Shown: positions 53,298 through 61,660, numbered from the stretch's first letter. The stretch: DNA of 64,000 bases from Bacteriovoracaceae bacterium (GCA_947441615.1 CANEUH010000014.1:1-64000); one strand, 5' to 3'. Made by a program: numbers and translations. Notes: generated from the letters alone by a model not told the origin.

Positions 53298-53659
53298 ATA
53301 AGAAATTTTTTCTACTCTCATTAGTGAACATCATTCCTGCCATTATTTTTGGGGGAGGATTAACTCTTGAGTCACTCTTCTTTATTGCGGCTTTGGTGAT
53401 TTTGGTCGTTAACCACACTATTTTGGTGAAAATTGTAAAATCAGTTACAGCATCAGCAAGCGGAGAGGATACCGGTGGTGCCTCGCGTCAGGTTTCGCGA
53501 ATCCTCTTTCTTATGTTATTGAAGTTCTGTCTCCTGTTTGGCCTTGTTGGGGCCTTTTACTATTATAAGCGTGAACTCATTACAAAACTCTTTGTGTTGA
53601 TCTTTTTCCAATTGATAATTCAGGTCTTAAGTATTAAAAACAACTATCAAAATAGTTAG
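53279..53659 (+). CDS. AtpI-like membrane protein
   Basis: 126 residues with four membrane helices (about 10-25, 28-48, 72-92, 97-118) and a short polar loop (SASGEDTGGASRQ) between the second and third. The four-helix plan and its position just upstream of atpB match AtpI, which helps assemble the c ring. No catalytic motifs. Confidence 0.6.
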   Translation: MEKKELDKKFFLLSLVNIIPAIIFGGGLTLESLFFIAALVILVVNHTILVKIVKSVTASASGEDTGGASRQVSRILFLMLLKFCLLFGLVGAFYYYKRELITKLFVLIFFQLIIQVLSIKNNYQNS

Positions 53660-53668
53660 GACATATAT

Positions 53669-54439
53669 ATGAAACTTCTAGGTTTTCTTAGCATACTTTT
53701 AGCCCCGTCTGCGTTTGCTTCAGGTGGGTATAATTTCTTTACGAATGCTTCTCACTCAACACATATTCCTGCTCATACACTTGCACTAATTTTTGGATCT
53801 TTGTTAATCGTACTAATTGGTGTTGTTTACCGCGCTCAAATTTCAAGTGTTAAAAATATCATCATTCCAGATCGTGGAATAACAACGAGAAATCTCGTTG
53901 AGGCCTTGGGTCAGGCGATGCACGGAACAGCTAAGACAGTGATGGGAGAAGAGTCGACTAAGAAATACTTCTCTTATGTTATCTTTGTTTTTTTCTTTAT
54001 CCTTATCAATAATCTTATTGGAATTATTCCTGGCTCAATGTCTGCGAATCAAAATTTAAATACTACACTTGCTCTTGGTATCTTCACGTTCTTTTATTTT
54101 AACTACCAAGGGATTCGCGCTGTTGGATTTATTAATTACATGAAGCACTTTGCGGGCCCAATGCCAGCACTTGCCTTACTTGTTTTCCCAATTGAAATTA
54201 TTTCGGTTTCAGTTCGTCCCCTCTCTCTTGCTCTTCGCTTACGCGGGAACATGGATGGTGACCATTTGATTCTTGGCATTTTCTCTGAACTCGTTCCTTA
54301 CATTGTACCGATTCCTTTCTATGCGATGGGAATTTTTGTAGGGTTTCTTCAAGCCTTCGTCTTTACACTTTTAACAATGATCTATATTGGTATGGCCACT
54401 GCTCATCACGATCATGGCGAACATGACCACCACCATTAG
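53669..54439 (+). CDS. atpB: ATP synthase a subunit
   Basis: 256 residues. N-terminal signal-like segment (FLSILLAPSAFASGG), then five or six membrane helices. The essential arginine is Arg190 in LSLALRLRGNM; the last helices end QAFVFTLLTMIYIGMA. The C-terminus is His-rich (HHDHGEHDHHH), which is unusual. It forms the proton or sodium half-channels beside the c ring. 31 bp before atpE. Confidence 0.96.
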   Translation: MKLLGFLSILLAPSAFASGGYNFFTNASHSTHIPAHTLALIFGSLLIVLIGVVYRAQISSVKNIIIPDRGITTRNLVEALGQAMHGTAKTVMGEESTKKYFSYVIFVFFFILINNLIGIIPGSMSANQNLNTTLALGIFTFFYFNYQGIRAVGFINYMKHFAGPMPALALLVFPIEIISVSVRPLSLALRLRGNMDGDHLILGIFSELVPYIVPIPFYAMGIFVGFLQAFVFTLLTMIYIGMATAHHDHGEHDHHH

Positions 54440-54470
54440 GAAGATCAATTTTTTTACAAAGGATTAAAAA

Positions 54471-54707
54471 ATGGAAAACACTACTGCTTTCGTTGTTCTA
54501 GCTGCTGCTATCGCTTTCGCTTCTGCTGTTATCGGTGGAACAATGGCACAAGGTAAAGCTGCTTCAGTTGCTCTTGAAGGTATCGCTCGTAACCCAGCTG
54601 CTGCTGAAAAACTTCAGACTCCAATGATTCTAGCTCTTGCTCTTATCGAGTCTCTTGTTCTTTTCGGTTTCGGTATCGCATTCCTTATCTTAGGAAAAGC
54701 AGCTTAA
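54471..54707 (+). CDS. atpE: ATP synthase c subunit
   Basis: 78 residues, two helices joined by the polar loop EGIARNPAAAEKL. The ion-binding glutamate is in ALALIESLVLF; a glutamine lies in helix 1 (MAQGKAAS) 13 residues before the loop arginine. This Q plus E-S combination resembles the Na+-binding c ring of Ilyobacter tartaricus, but without the Thr and Tyr. Codon use is strongly biased, fitting a highly expressed gene. The terminator behind it has been interrupted by an insertion sequence. Confidence 0.96.
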   Translation: MENTTAFVVLAAAIAFASAVIGGTMAQGKAASVALEGIARNPAAAEKLQTPMILALALIESLVLFGFGIAFLILGKAA

Positions 54708-54729
54708 TTTTTAAATTAAGACCTGAAAT

Positions 54730-54741
54730 AAGAAGGGCCCG
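54730..54741. terminator. Left half of the disrupted atpE/uvrA bidirectional terminator
   Basis: AAGAAGGGCCCG. Its perfect complement CGGGCCCTTCTT lies at 56140-56151 on the other side of the insertion sequence. Joined through the remaining TTTT they would make a 12-bp stem with a 4-nt loop. Confidence 0.85.
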
Positions 54742-54744
54742 TTT
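54742..54744. repeat. Left target-site duplication TTT
   Basis: TTT, repeated at 56136-56138. The 3-bp size fits IS3-family elements; in an all-T tract the exact edges are ambiguous by one base. Confidence 0.6.
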
Positions 54745-54787
54745 TGATCTGAGCCCCAAATTTCGGACATTAAATTAAACGAGACTA
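54745..54787 (+). repeat. Left terminal inverted repeat of the IS
   Basis: Compared with the right end read in reverse, the first 13 bases are identical and the inner block AAACGAGACTA is also identical; the A/T-rich middle is diverged. Confidence 0.9.
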
Positions 54788-54812
54788 CCCCAGAAATGGG
54801 GTATTCTTTTTT
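54786..54812 (+). terminator. Inward-facing terminator at the left end of the IS
   Basis: TACCCC and GGGGTA form a 6-bp stem around AGAAAT, followed by TTCTTTTTT. It would stop transcripts entering from atpE before they reach the transposase start. Confidence 0.75.
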
Positions 54813-54825
54813 AAAGAGGTCCCAA

Positions 54826-55248
54826 ATGTCTAAGTTCCCTGAAAAAGTTCGTAAAATTCTTGAATCGAGTCCTTTTGTACAAAAAGTTACTGGTTCTCAA
54901 GTTCTGTTCACATCCGAATTCAAGATTAAAGCAGTTGAATTGAATCTTGAGGGCGCCAGCCCTCAAGACATCTTCAATCGTTTAGGAATTGATACAGCAC
55001 TGTTTTTACCAGATTTTCCTAAGAAATCTGTCTCCCGCTGGAGAAAGATTTACGAAACCTTAGGAGAGGAAGGTCTAAAAGAAGAACGCAGAGGTAGAGG
55101 GTCAACAGGTAGACCGAAACGTTCTTTTGACCCTTCTAATCCCGCTTCGCTTTTAGAGCGGATTGCTTACCTCGAAGCGGAGAACTATATCTTAAAAAAG
55201 CTCGAAGCCTTGGCGGCCAAACACGAAAAGAAGAAAGGTTCGAAGTAG
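54826..55248 (+). CDS. IS3-family transposase OrfA
   Basis: 140 residues from ATG 54826, which has AGAGGT upstream; ATG 54796 lies in the terminator hairpin and is less likely. Contains a helix-turn-helix (FKIKAVELNLEGASPQDIFNRLG) and a C-terminal leucine-rich coiled coil (ASLLERIAYLEAENYILKKLEAL), as in OrfA of IS3/IS150-like elements. It ends in a Lys-rich A/G tract where the frame shifts by -1 into orfB. Confidence 0.9.
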   Translation: MSKFPEKVRKILESSPFVQKVTGSQVLFTSEFKIKAVELNLEGASPQDIFNRLGIDTALFLPDFPKKSVSRWRKIYETLGEEGLKEERRGRGSTGRPKRSFDPSNPASLLERIAYLEAENYILKKLEALAAKHEKKKGSK

Positions 55249-56108
55249 TTGCTAAGGCAAAGAAGATTAATCCTCAGTGCTCTACTGCTGTACTCTGCGA
55301 TTTTGCGAATGTCACACCCAGTGGTTTTTATAGTTGGATCAATAGACCTATGGCGGAGATGTCTATTGATGAAAAAGTAATAATCGATCTCTTTAATAAG
55401 AGCAAAGGTAAGCTAGGTATTCGCCGACTTAAGATGGCGTTTGAGAGGGATAGAAAGAGGCTGATCAATCATAAGAAAGTGAGACGCATTAAAAAGGCAT
55501 TCAACTTGGTAACTGTTATTCGAAAGAAGAATAAGTTTAGAGCAATCTTCAAGACAGGTGAAGAAAGTAAAGTTGCTGCGAATTTAGTTCAAAGACAGTT
55601 CTATCCACCGAAGGAAGGAATCATTCTGTCGACCGATATGACCGAACTCCGGTACTCTTTTGGTCAGAAAGCTTATCTCTCAGCAGTAAAGGATCTAAGG
55701 ACAAAAGAGATTGTAACATATTCACTAAGTCCGAATCCAACGATTGAACTTGCGATAGGGAAACTATCTGAGGTCTTATCTCGGCATCCAAAATCAGTGA
55801 GAGAAAGAATTATTATTCATTCTGACCAAGGCGGACAATACTGTAGTCCGCAGTACCTCGGAGTATTAGAAAATTTAAATGTTACGGCTTCAATGTCCAG
55901 GAAAGGAAACTGTCTTGATAATGCCCCAATTGAGAGTTTCTTTGGTCATTTTAAAGATGAAGCCGAATATAAACACTGTAGGAACTTCCGAGAACTGAAA
56001 AATTGTGTGCGTACTTATATGAATTATTATAATAATGAAAGACCCCAATGGGGGTTAGAACGAAAAACCCCTGCCGAAGCAGGGGTTAACAATAGTCTCG
56101 TTTCTTAA
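55242..56108 (+). CDS. IS3-family transposase OrfB (DDE integrase)
   Basis: The open frame enters from within orfA in the -1 frame; the residues before Met at 55350 (FEVVAKAKKINPQCSTAVLC, NVTPSGFYSWINRP) match the usual IS3 OrfB start, so it is most likely made as an OrfAB fusion by frameshifting near the AAAAGAAGAAAGG tract (55226-55238). The start given here marks the frame entry, not a start codon. DDE residues: ILSTDMTELRY, IIHSDQGGQY and CLDNAPIESFFGHFK. Nothing is truncated. Confidence 0.9.
   Translation, partial: EVVAKAKKINPQCSTAVLCDFANVTPSGFYSWINRPMAEMSIDEKVIIDLFNKSKGKLGIRRLKMAFERDRKRLINHKKVRRIKKAFNLVTVIRKKNKFRAIFKTGEESKVAANLVQRQFYPPKEGIILSTDMTELRYSFGQKAYLSAVKDLRTKEIVTYSLSPNPTIELAIGKLSEVLSRHPKSVRERIIIHSDQGGQYCSPQYLGVLENLNVTASMSRKGNCLDNAPIESFFGHFKDEAEYKHCRNFRELKNCVRTYMNYYNNERPQWGLERKTPAEAGVNNSLVS
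56066..56087 (-). terminator. Inward-facing terminator at the right end of the IS
   Basis: On the minus strand AACCCCTGC, loop TTCG, GCAGGGGTT followed by TTT: a 9-bp stem with a stable UUCG loop and a U run. It would stop transcripts coming from uvrA. It overlaps the last codons of orfB. Confidence 0.75.
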
Positions 56109-56135
56109 ACTGTCCGATTTAAGGGGCTCAGATCA
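56093..56135 (-). repeat. Right terminal inverted repeat of the IS
   Basis: Reverse complement begins TGATCTGAGCCCC, identical to the left end for 13 bases, with AAACGAGACTA at the inner edge. Confidence 0.9.
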
Positions 56136-56138
56136 TTT
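56136..56138. repeat. Right target-site duplication TTT
   Basis: TTT, matching 54742-54744 on the other side. Confidence 0.6.
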
Positions 56139-56139
56139 T

Positions 56140-56151
56140 CGGGCCCTTCTT
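56140..56151. terminator. Right half of the disrupted atpE/uvrA bidirectional terminator
   Basis: CGGGCCCTTCTT, overlapping the first base of the uvrA stop codon and followed by TATTGTTTT. It is the exact complement of 54730-54741. Confidence 0.85.
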
Positions 56152-58952
56152 TATTGTTTTAAAATTTTCGAGAGGTACTTTCCAGTGTGAGAAGTCTTGG
56201 TCTTTGAGACAGCTTCCGGTGTCCCCTCGGCCACAATTAGTCCCCCACCCTTCCCGCCTTCTGGTCCCAAATCAATCACCCAGTCCGCTGTTTTAATCAC
56301 GTCTAAGTTGTGCTCAATAATAAGTAGTGAGTGACCCTGATCAATGAGTTTATTGAGTGCCTTTAAAAGGATTTTAATATCTTCAAAGTGAAGACCCGTG
56401 GTTGGTTCATCTAGAACATATAAGGTTGAACCTTTTACTGATTTTGAAAGCTCTCGAGAGAGTTTTAATCTTTGTGCTTCACCACCCGATAGAGTCGTGG
56501 CCGGTTGACCTAGTTTTATATAACCAAGGCCCACGGCATTTAACACTTTGAGGGCCCTGTTGACCTTAGGATGATTTTCAAAAAAGGGCTCGGCCTCTTC
56601 TATCGACATCGCGAGTACGTCAGCGATATTTTTCCCGCGGTAAAGGATGGAGAGAGTTTCGTTATTGTATCGACTCCCTCTACATTCAGAACAGGTGACG
56701 TAAACATCAGGAAGAAAATGCATTTCAATTTTTAAAACACCATTACCTTCGCAAGTTTCACATCTTCCACCTTTAACATTAAAAGAGAAGCGACCAGGCT
56801 TATAGCCTCTAACTTTTGATTCATTTGTTTGAGAGAAAATATTTCTTATATCGTCAAATAGACCAGTATAAGTCGCGGGATTGGAGTGAGGTGTTCTTCC
56901 AATCGGAGATTGATCAAGTTCAATGAGACTCTGGATTTTATCTACCCCAGAAATTGATCGGTAGTTCGCCTGGGAACCCCGTCTGCCACGGGAGAGATAA
57001 TTTTTTATCGCTGGAATGAGAACTTTGTGAATGAGTGTCGATTTCCCAGAACCAGAGACACCGGTAATACACGTTAATCCCCCGAGGGGTAATTTAAGAG
57101 TGACGTCTTGGAGGTTATGTTCCCGAGCTTTTTCTAGGACAATATAATCATTAAGCTTTCTTCGGTTTTCAGGAATTTCAATTTTAAGTTCTTTAGAAAG
57201 ATATTTACCCGTAATACTTTTTTTGGTTTTAATAATTTCCGCGGGTGTACCTGCTGCAACGATCTCCCCTCCGTGAATTCCCGCTTTGGGACCCATATCA
57301 ATTAAATAATCTGACGCCATCATGGTGTCTTCATCGTGTTCAACAACCAGGACAGTATTTCCTATATCTCTTAGATCAATCAGGGTTTTAATGAGTTTTT
57401 CATTATCTCTCTGATGAAGACCAATACTTGGCTCATCTAAAACATAAAGAACACCGGAAAGGGCCGAACCAATTTGAGTTGCTAGTCTTATACGTTGGGA
57501 TTCCCCTCCAGACAAAGTCATCGCGTCTCGATTAAGAGTGAGATAATTAAGTCCCACGTTTAAAAGAAACTTAAGTCGATCTCTCACCTCTTTAAGAACT
57601 TTTTGCGCAATAATGGCGCGGTTACCAGTGAATTCTAGTTGATCAAAAAAGAGTGCAGCATCGGCGATGGATAAATCACAAATATCCATAATGGATTTGT
57701 CTTGAATTTTAGCAGCCAAGGCAAAGGGGTTAAGCTTTTTACCATGGCAAGAAGGACATTTTTTTATGATCATGTACTCTTCAAGGTCAGCTCTGGTTTT
57801 TTCAGATTCAGACTCATGATATTTTTTTTCTAACCAAGAAGTGATTCCTGGAAATTCTTTTTTAAAATTCCAAGATGAATTTTCTGATTCAAATTTGTAA
57901 TTATAGATCTTATCTGAGCCATCATAAAGAATGGTTTTAAATTTATCAGATAATTTAGAAAATGGTTTTTCGAGATCTGTTTTTTCAGCTTCGGCCACCG
58001 AGCGGACCATCTGCATGAGAAAGGTATTTTTCTTTAATACCGGAATTGCCCCCTCTTCAAGTGAGAGATTCTCGTCAAAAAGAATCGAATCAAAATCAAA
58101 TTTTTTCGAGATTCCTAGCCCGTTACAAACGGAACAAGCTCCAAGAGGTGAGTTAAATGAAAAGAGCCTTGGCTCTAAGTCAGGGTAACTCTTCCCAGTC
58201 TTAAAAGAATAGTTTTTTTCTGAGAAAAAATGTTCCTTGTCGTCAGAAAGAACCACGAGATATCCATCAGATAACTTTAGCGCCTGTTCAATTGAATCTG
58301 TTAAACGTGAATTGATCCCTTCTTTCATCACGACACGGTCAATAATGATATCAATGTTATTAAATTTAGACTTATTAATTGCGAGAGTATCCTCAAGATT
58401 TAAGATGTCACCATTAAGTCTTATGCGGGAAAATCCCATGCTTTGGTATTTCGCGAGTTCTTCCTTGTGCTCACCTTTTTTCGAACGAATAACTGGCGAG
58501 AGAATTTGTAGTTTTGAACCCGCTTTAAATTTTAAAATAGAATCCACAATTTGTTGGGGAGTCTGTTTGGCGACTTTTTCACCAGATTCTGGACAGTAGG
58601 CATCACCAAGTCTGGCATACAATAATCTCAGGTAATCATAAATTTCAGTAATCGTTCCAACGGTTGAGCGAGGATTTTTGGTTGTGGATTTTTGGTCTAT
58701 GGCAATTGCTGGGGAAAGGCCCGTGATACTTTCAACCTCGGGTGCCTCAATTTGCCCAATGAATTGTCTCGCATAGCTAGAGAGTGATTCAATGTAGCGT
58801 CTTTGTCCTTCAGCATAAATGGTGTCAAAGGCAAGTGATGATTTTCCGGAACCCGAGGGACCCGTAATAACAGTTAATGAATGACGAGGAAGTGAAACAT
58901 CTACGTTCTTAAGGTTGTGTACCTTGGCCTTGGTGACTTGAATTTTTTCCAT
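56151..58952 (-). CDS. uvrA: UvrABC excinuclease subunit A
   Basis: 933 residues, the damage-sensing double-ABC ATPase of nucleotide excision repair. First Walker A GPSGSGKSSLAF near residue 33; signature LSGGESQRIRLA; second Walker A GVSGSGKSTLIH; signature LSGGEAQRLKLSREL. Zinc modules include CSVCNGLG, CPSCHGKK and CEGNGVLKIEM...CSECRG. Its 5' end overlaps pdxA by 44 bp. Confidence 0.98.
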   Translation of the reverse strand: MEKIQVTKAKVHNLKNVDVSLPRHSLTVITGPSGSGKSSLAFDTIYAEGQRRYIESLSSYARQFIGQIEAPEVESITGLSPAIAIDQKSTTKNPRSTVGTITEIYDYLRLLYARLGDAYCPESGEKVAKQTPQQIVDSILKFKAGSKLQILSPVIRSKKGEHKEELAKYQSMGFSRIRLNGDILNLEDTLAINKSKFNNIDIIIDRVVMKEGINSRLTDSIEQALKLSDGYLVVLSDDKEHFFSEKNYSFKTGKSYPDLEPRLFSFNSPLGACSVCNGLGISKKFDFDSILFDENLSLEEGAIPVLKKNTFLMQMVRSVAEAEKTDLEKPFSKLSDKFKTILYDGSDKIYNYKFESENSSWNFKKEFPGITSWLEKKYHESESEKTRADLEEYMIIKKCPSCHGKKLNPFALAAKIQDKSIMDICDLSIADAALFFDQLEFTGNRAIIAQKVLKEVRDRLKFLLNVGLNYLTLNRDAMTLSGGESQRIRLATQIGSALSGVLYVLDEPSIGLHQRDNEKLIKTLIDLRDIGNTVLVVEHDEDTMMASDYLIDMGPKAGIHGGEIVAAGTPAEIIKTKKSITGKYLSKELKIEIPENRRKLNDYIVLEKAREHNLQDVTLKLPLGGLTCITGVSGSGKSTLIHKVLIPAIKNYLSRGRRGSQANYRSISGVDKIQSLIELDQSPIGRTPHSNPATYTGLFDDIRNIFSQTNESKVRGYKPGRFSFNVKGGRCETCEGNGVLKIEMHFLPDVYVTCSECRGSRYNNETLSILYRGKNIADVLAMSIEEAEPFFENHPKVNRALKVLNAVGLGYIKLGQPATTLSGGEAQRLKLSRELSKSVKGSTLYVLDEPTTGLHFEDIKILLKALNKLIDQGHSLLIIEHNLDVIKTADWVIDLGPEGGKGGGLIVAEGTPEAVSKTKTSHTGKYLSKILKQ

Positions 58953-59862
58953 TCGAAACCCTCTTCAATGTTTCTAGGGCCTCTTTGAGTGAATAAGAAC
59001 ATCCACGATAATCGGCCATGTTTTTCCCAAAAAGACCAAACGATGTTCCGTGATCAGGGCTAAACCTGTAAAAAGGAAGCCCCAGGGTAATATTTGAACC
59101 AATAAAACCTTGAAGGGATTTAAAAACACCAAGTCCCTGATCATGAAAAATATAAATAAATAAGTCGTTTGAGGACTTTTTTTCAAGCACCATTGTATCA
59201 CCTGGGATGGGCCCAGACATTTCTATTTTAAACTCATTTCTTAGACGTTTGATGGCGTGGCCCACTCTTTCATCTTCTTGACCAATTAGGCCACCCTCGC
59301 CGGCATGGGGATTAAATCCAGACACAAGAACTCTAGCTGGCAAATGTCCTAGTTTTTTTAATGAATAAAGGGCCGTATGAATCCGGTGAAAAATTAAATC
59401 TTCAGATATATCCACCACTTCTTTAAGAGGCAAATGATCAGAGATGAGAAGCACCTTTAGTGTAGGTGAAGAAAAATACATCCCTAAATCAGGTAGATTA
59501 AAATAAGAACGAAAATACTCCGTATGACCTGGAAAACCCGGGAATTGATCTTTTGATGTTGGAAGGGTGTAGAGAACACCACCATCCTGAATCCGCTCCA
59601 AGCTTGTATTGAGAGAGCTAAAGCTTTGTGAAAAAGTCTTCTTTTTAATCCAATTTGATTTGAGAAATTGATGACAAAAAGAGAGACCATCAGGCAATAC
59701 CTCAAATGGAATATGTAACGTCTTCAGTGTTTGAACAATCGCTTCAGGGAATGCATTCAATTCAAGGCGAGATAAATCAGCTTCACTCATCATGAGGCAG
59801 GATTTTAGAAAAACCTCGATACCGATACCCTTTTCATGGCCCTGGGTAACCTGGATTTTCAT
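58909..59862 (-). CDS. pdxA: 4-hydroxythreonine-4-phosphate dehydrogenase PdxA
   Basis: 317 residues from ATG 59862 (an upstream extension to 59907 overlaps the surA-like gene and is not homologous). Oxidises 4-phosphohydroxy-threonine in pyridoxal phosphate synthesis. Diagnostic: VSGFNPHAGEGG, IPGDTMV, FHDQGLGVFKSL and NITLGLPFYRFSPDHGTSFGL. The N-terminal motif is VTQGHEKGIGIEV instead of the common T.GDPAGIGPE, a divergence worth noting. Confidence 0.92.
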   Translation of the reverse strand: MKIQVTQGHEKGIGIEVFLKSCLMMSEADLSRLELNAFPEAIVQTLKTLHIPFEVLPDGLSFCHQFLKSNWIKKKTFSQSFSSLNTSLERIQDGGVLYTLPTSKDQFPGFPGHTEYFRSYFNLPDLGMYFSSPTLKVLLISDHLPLKEVVDISEDLIFHRIHTALYSLKKLGHLPARVLVSGFNPHAGEGGLIGQEDERVGHAIKRLRNEFKIEMSGPIPGDTMVLEKKSSNDLFIYIFHDQGLGVFKSLQGFIGSNITLGLPFYRFSPDHGTSFGLFGKNMADYRGCSYSLKEALETLKRVSNGKNSSHQGQGTQP

Positions 59863-59863
59863 A

Positions 59864-60793
59864 CTAGAGTAGATTTTTGATGTAATAGTTTGAATACTCT
59901 CGGTCAAACCAGTTTGATGTTACTGATTTTCCCTTAGAGACAAAGATGTCGTTCTGTATTTGATCTTTTAATCGAGCAAATTCTTGAGATTCAACCAAGT
60001 CCTTTTTTTGGACATAAAAAACATGGAGATATTTATTGAGTGAAATAGCTTTAGAAAAAGAACCCTCGGCGGTTGTTTTTAAAAGTTTTGCTAAATCTTT
60101 TGAAAGCCCATCTTCATTAAGAGCATCTAAATTATTTGATTCAAGGTCACGATACTCAGAAGGTAATTTCCCCGTCAGTTGATAATCCTTGAGAACAGAT
60201 AAAAAAAGACTTTCATTTTTATCAATCAGTTTTTCTTCAGCAATATAGAAATCGACTAAGTTGTATTTAAACGAAAGGGCATTGTTAGTCGTATTTCTTT
60301 TGTAATATTCGTTTTTAATTTCTTGCTCTGTGACTGAAACGAGTGGTGCAATAATCCTTTGAGCAAAAATATTAAACTCCATCGTCTCGCGGATGATTTC
60401 AAAATATTCTTCGTAAGTAACGCCTTTGCCTTTAAGAAATTGCAAAAGGTCAGTTCTTTTTAAGCCGAGTCTCTCTTCAGTCATCTTAATTCGAGATTCT
60501 ACAGCATCATCATTGATGACATAACCTTGCGCATTGATCTTGTCTCTCACGATATAAGAGCGGATCATGATGTCTAAGAGTTCTTTTTGAGAAAACGATT
60601 TCTGATTGTAAATAATGGGTGATATTTCTTTTCTTGCATCCAGGGTTGCTTCAACTCGCTTCACCTCAGACAAAGAAATAACTTTAGTATTCACAACGGC
60701 AACGATTTTATCGATGAGTTTTTCAGAAGAATTTTTATCTTGGGCAAAAGAAAAACTTGTGCCCAAGATGATAAAGATTAAAAGTAGTTTCAC
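59864..60793 (-). CDS. SurA-like periplasmic chaperone
   Basis: 309 residues with signal peptide MKLLLIFIILGTSFSFAQ. The N-terminal SurA domain is clear (DKIVAVVNTKVISLSEVKR... and FSQKELLDIMIRSYIVRDK). The rest looks like a degenerate parvulin domain lacking the usual HIL...GGDLG motifs, so chaperone rather than isomerase activity is expected. One base separates its stop from the pdxA start. Probably assists outer-membrane protein folding. Confidence 0.8.
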   Translation of the reverse strand: MKLLLIFIILGTSFSFAQDKNSSEKLIDKIVAVVNTKVISLSEVKRVEATLDARKEISPIIYNQKSFSQKELLDIMIRSYIVRDKINAQGYVINDDAVESRIKMTEERLGLKRTDLLQFLKGKGVTYEEYFEIIRETMEFNIFAQRIIAPLVSVTEQEIKNEYYKRNTTNNALSFKYNLVDFYIAEEKLIDKNESLFLSVLKDYQLTGKLPSEYRDLESNNLDALNEDGLSKDLAKLLKTTAEGSFSKAISLNKYLHVFYVQKKDLVESQEFARLKDQIQNDIFVSKGKSVTSNWFDREYSNYYIKNLL

Positions 60794-60805
60794 GAATCCA
60801 GTATT

Positions 60806-61615
60806 TTATAAAAGATTAGGGGTCGTCTTAATGTCCGAACCCTTTGCCATATTTGCGAAATAGTTCTCAATAATGGCGTCTCTTTTTTTATCGTAAATGA
60901 TTTTCTTGTACAAGTTTTTGTCGATTTGATCAAAGGACTTAACGCCAAGAATCTTAATAACATGATAGCCCATTTGAGTTCTTACGGGTTTAGAGATGAA
61001 ACCAACTTTCTGACCCTTAATGGCCTCAAAATATTCTGGAGCTAATCTTGTTGGAGGTTGAAAGCCTAGTTCTCCTCCAATGGGAGCAGTCGACGTTTGC
61101 GAGAATTTATTAGCATACTTTGCAAAACTATCTGGTTCTTTTTGAAGAATGTCATAGATTTCCATAGATTGAGTAAATCCCGTTTTTACTTCTTCAGGAG
61201 TTGGCTCTGCTCTTAAACGGAAAAGGATCTGGGCCGTCCTGTATTCCTTATTCGTTTCGTAATATTTTTTAACGTCATCATCAGAAACCGTGATTTTTTT
61301 AAATTCACCTTCGAGATCTTTTGAAATTTGCGCGTGAAAAAGAATATCTTCTTGCTTAGAAACAACAACAGGGTCTTTATCTACTCCGCTCTTTTTTGCT
61401 TTTTGGATGCTAAGTTCACGATTGATAAGATCTTGAAGAGAAATTTCTTTCGTGATTTTTCTCTGCCCTACAAACTTTAAATTTTGTAAGTGATATTCTT
61501 CAAATTGTTTTTTGGTAATTGCCTTTCCATTAACCGTAGCAACAACCGGACTTTTTTGAGCGAATGCTGGAATGGCCAGCGTTAGAAGAACGACTGCGAG
61601 AGAAAATTTTTTCAT
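60806..61615 (-). CDS. PpiC-type peptidyl-prolyl isomerase
   Basis: 269 residues from ATG 61615 with AGGGAT upstream. Signal peptide FSLAVVLLTLAIPAFAQ, an N-terminal SurA-like helical part (VVATVNGKAITKKQFEEY), and a parvulin domain (about 125-240: RTAQILFRLRA, FAKYANKFSQ, PIGGELGFQPPTRLAPEYFEAI, GYHVIKILGVK). Periplasmic folding factor. 12 bp before the SurA-like gene. Confidence 0.9.
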   Translation of the reverse strand: MKKFSLAVVLLTLAIPAFAQKSPVVATVNGKAITKKQFEEYHLQNLKFVGQRKITKEISLQDLINRELSIQKAKKSGVDKDPVVVSKQEDILFHAQISKDLEGEFKKITVSDDDVKKYYETNKEYRTAQILFRLRAEPTPEEVKTGFTQSMEIYDILQKEPDSFAKYANKFSQTSTAPIGGELGFQPPTRLAPEYFEAIKGQKVGFISKPVRTQMGYHVIKILGVKSFDQIDKNLYKKIIYDKKRDAIIENYFANMAKGSDIKTTPNLL

Positions 61616-61660
61616 ACACATCCCTGTGGTATTTAATATTAACTTCTAATAAAAACAGTA

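Larger units (their letters stand above)
54745..56135 (+). mobile_element. IS3-family insertion sequence (1391 bp, apparently intact)
   Basis: Starts TGATCTGAGCCCC and ends with its reverse complement; terminal inverted repeats extend over about 43 bp with 34 matches. It contains orfA and orfB in the typical -1 frame relation, a 3-bp target duplication, and a complete DDE triad. It is inserted in the loop of the terminator between atpE and uvrA. Confidence 0.93.

Noticed and set aside
59863-59907. N-terminal extension of pdxA inside the surA-like gene
   Set aside because: The 15 extra residues match no PdxA and the ATG at 59862 fits the family start.
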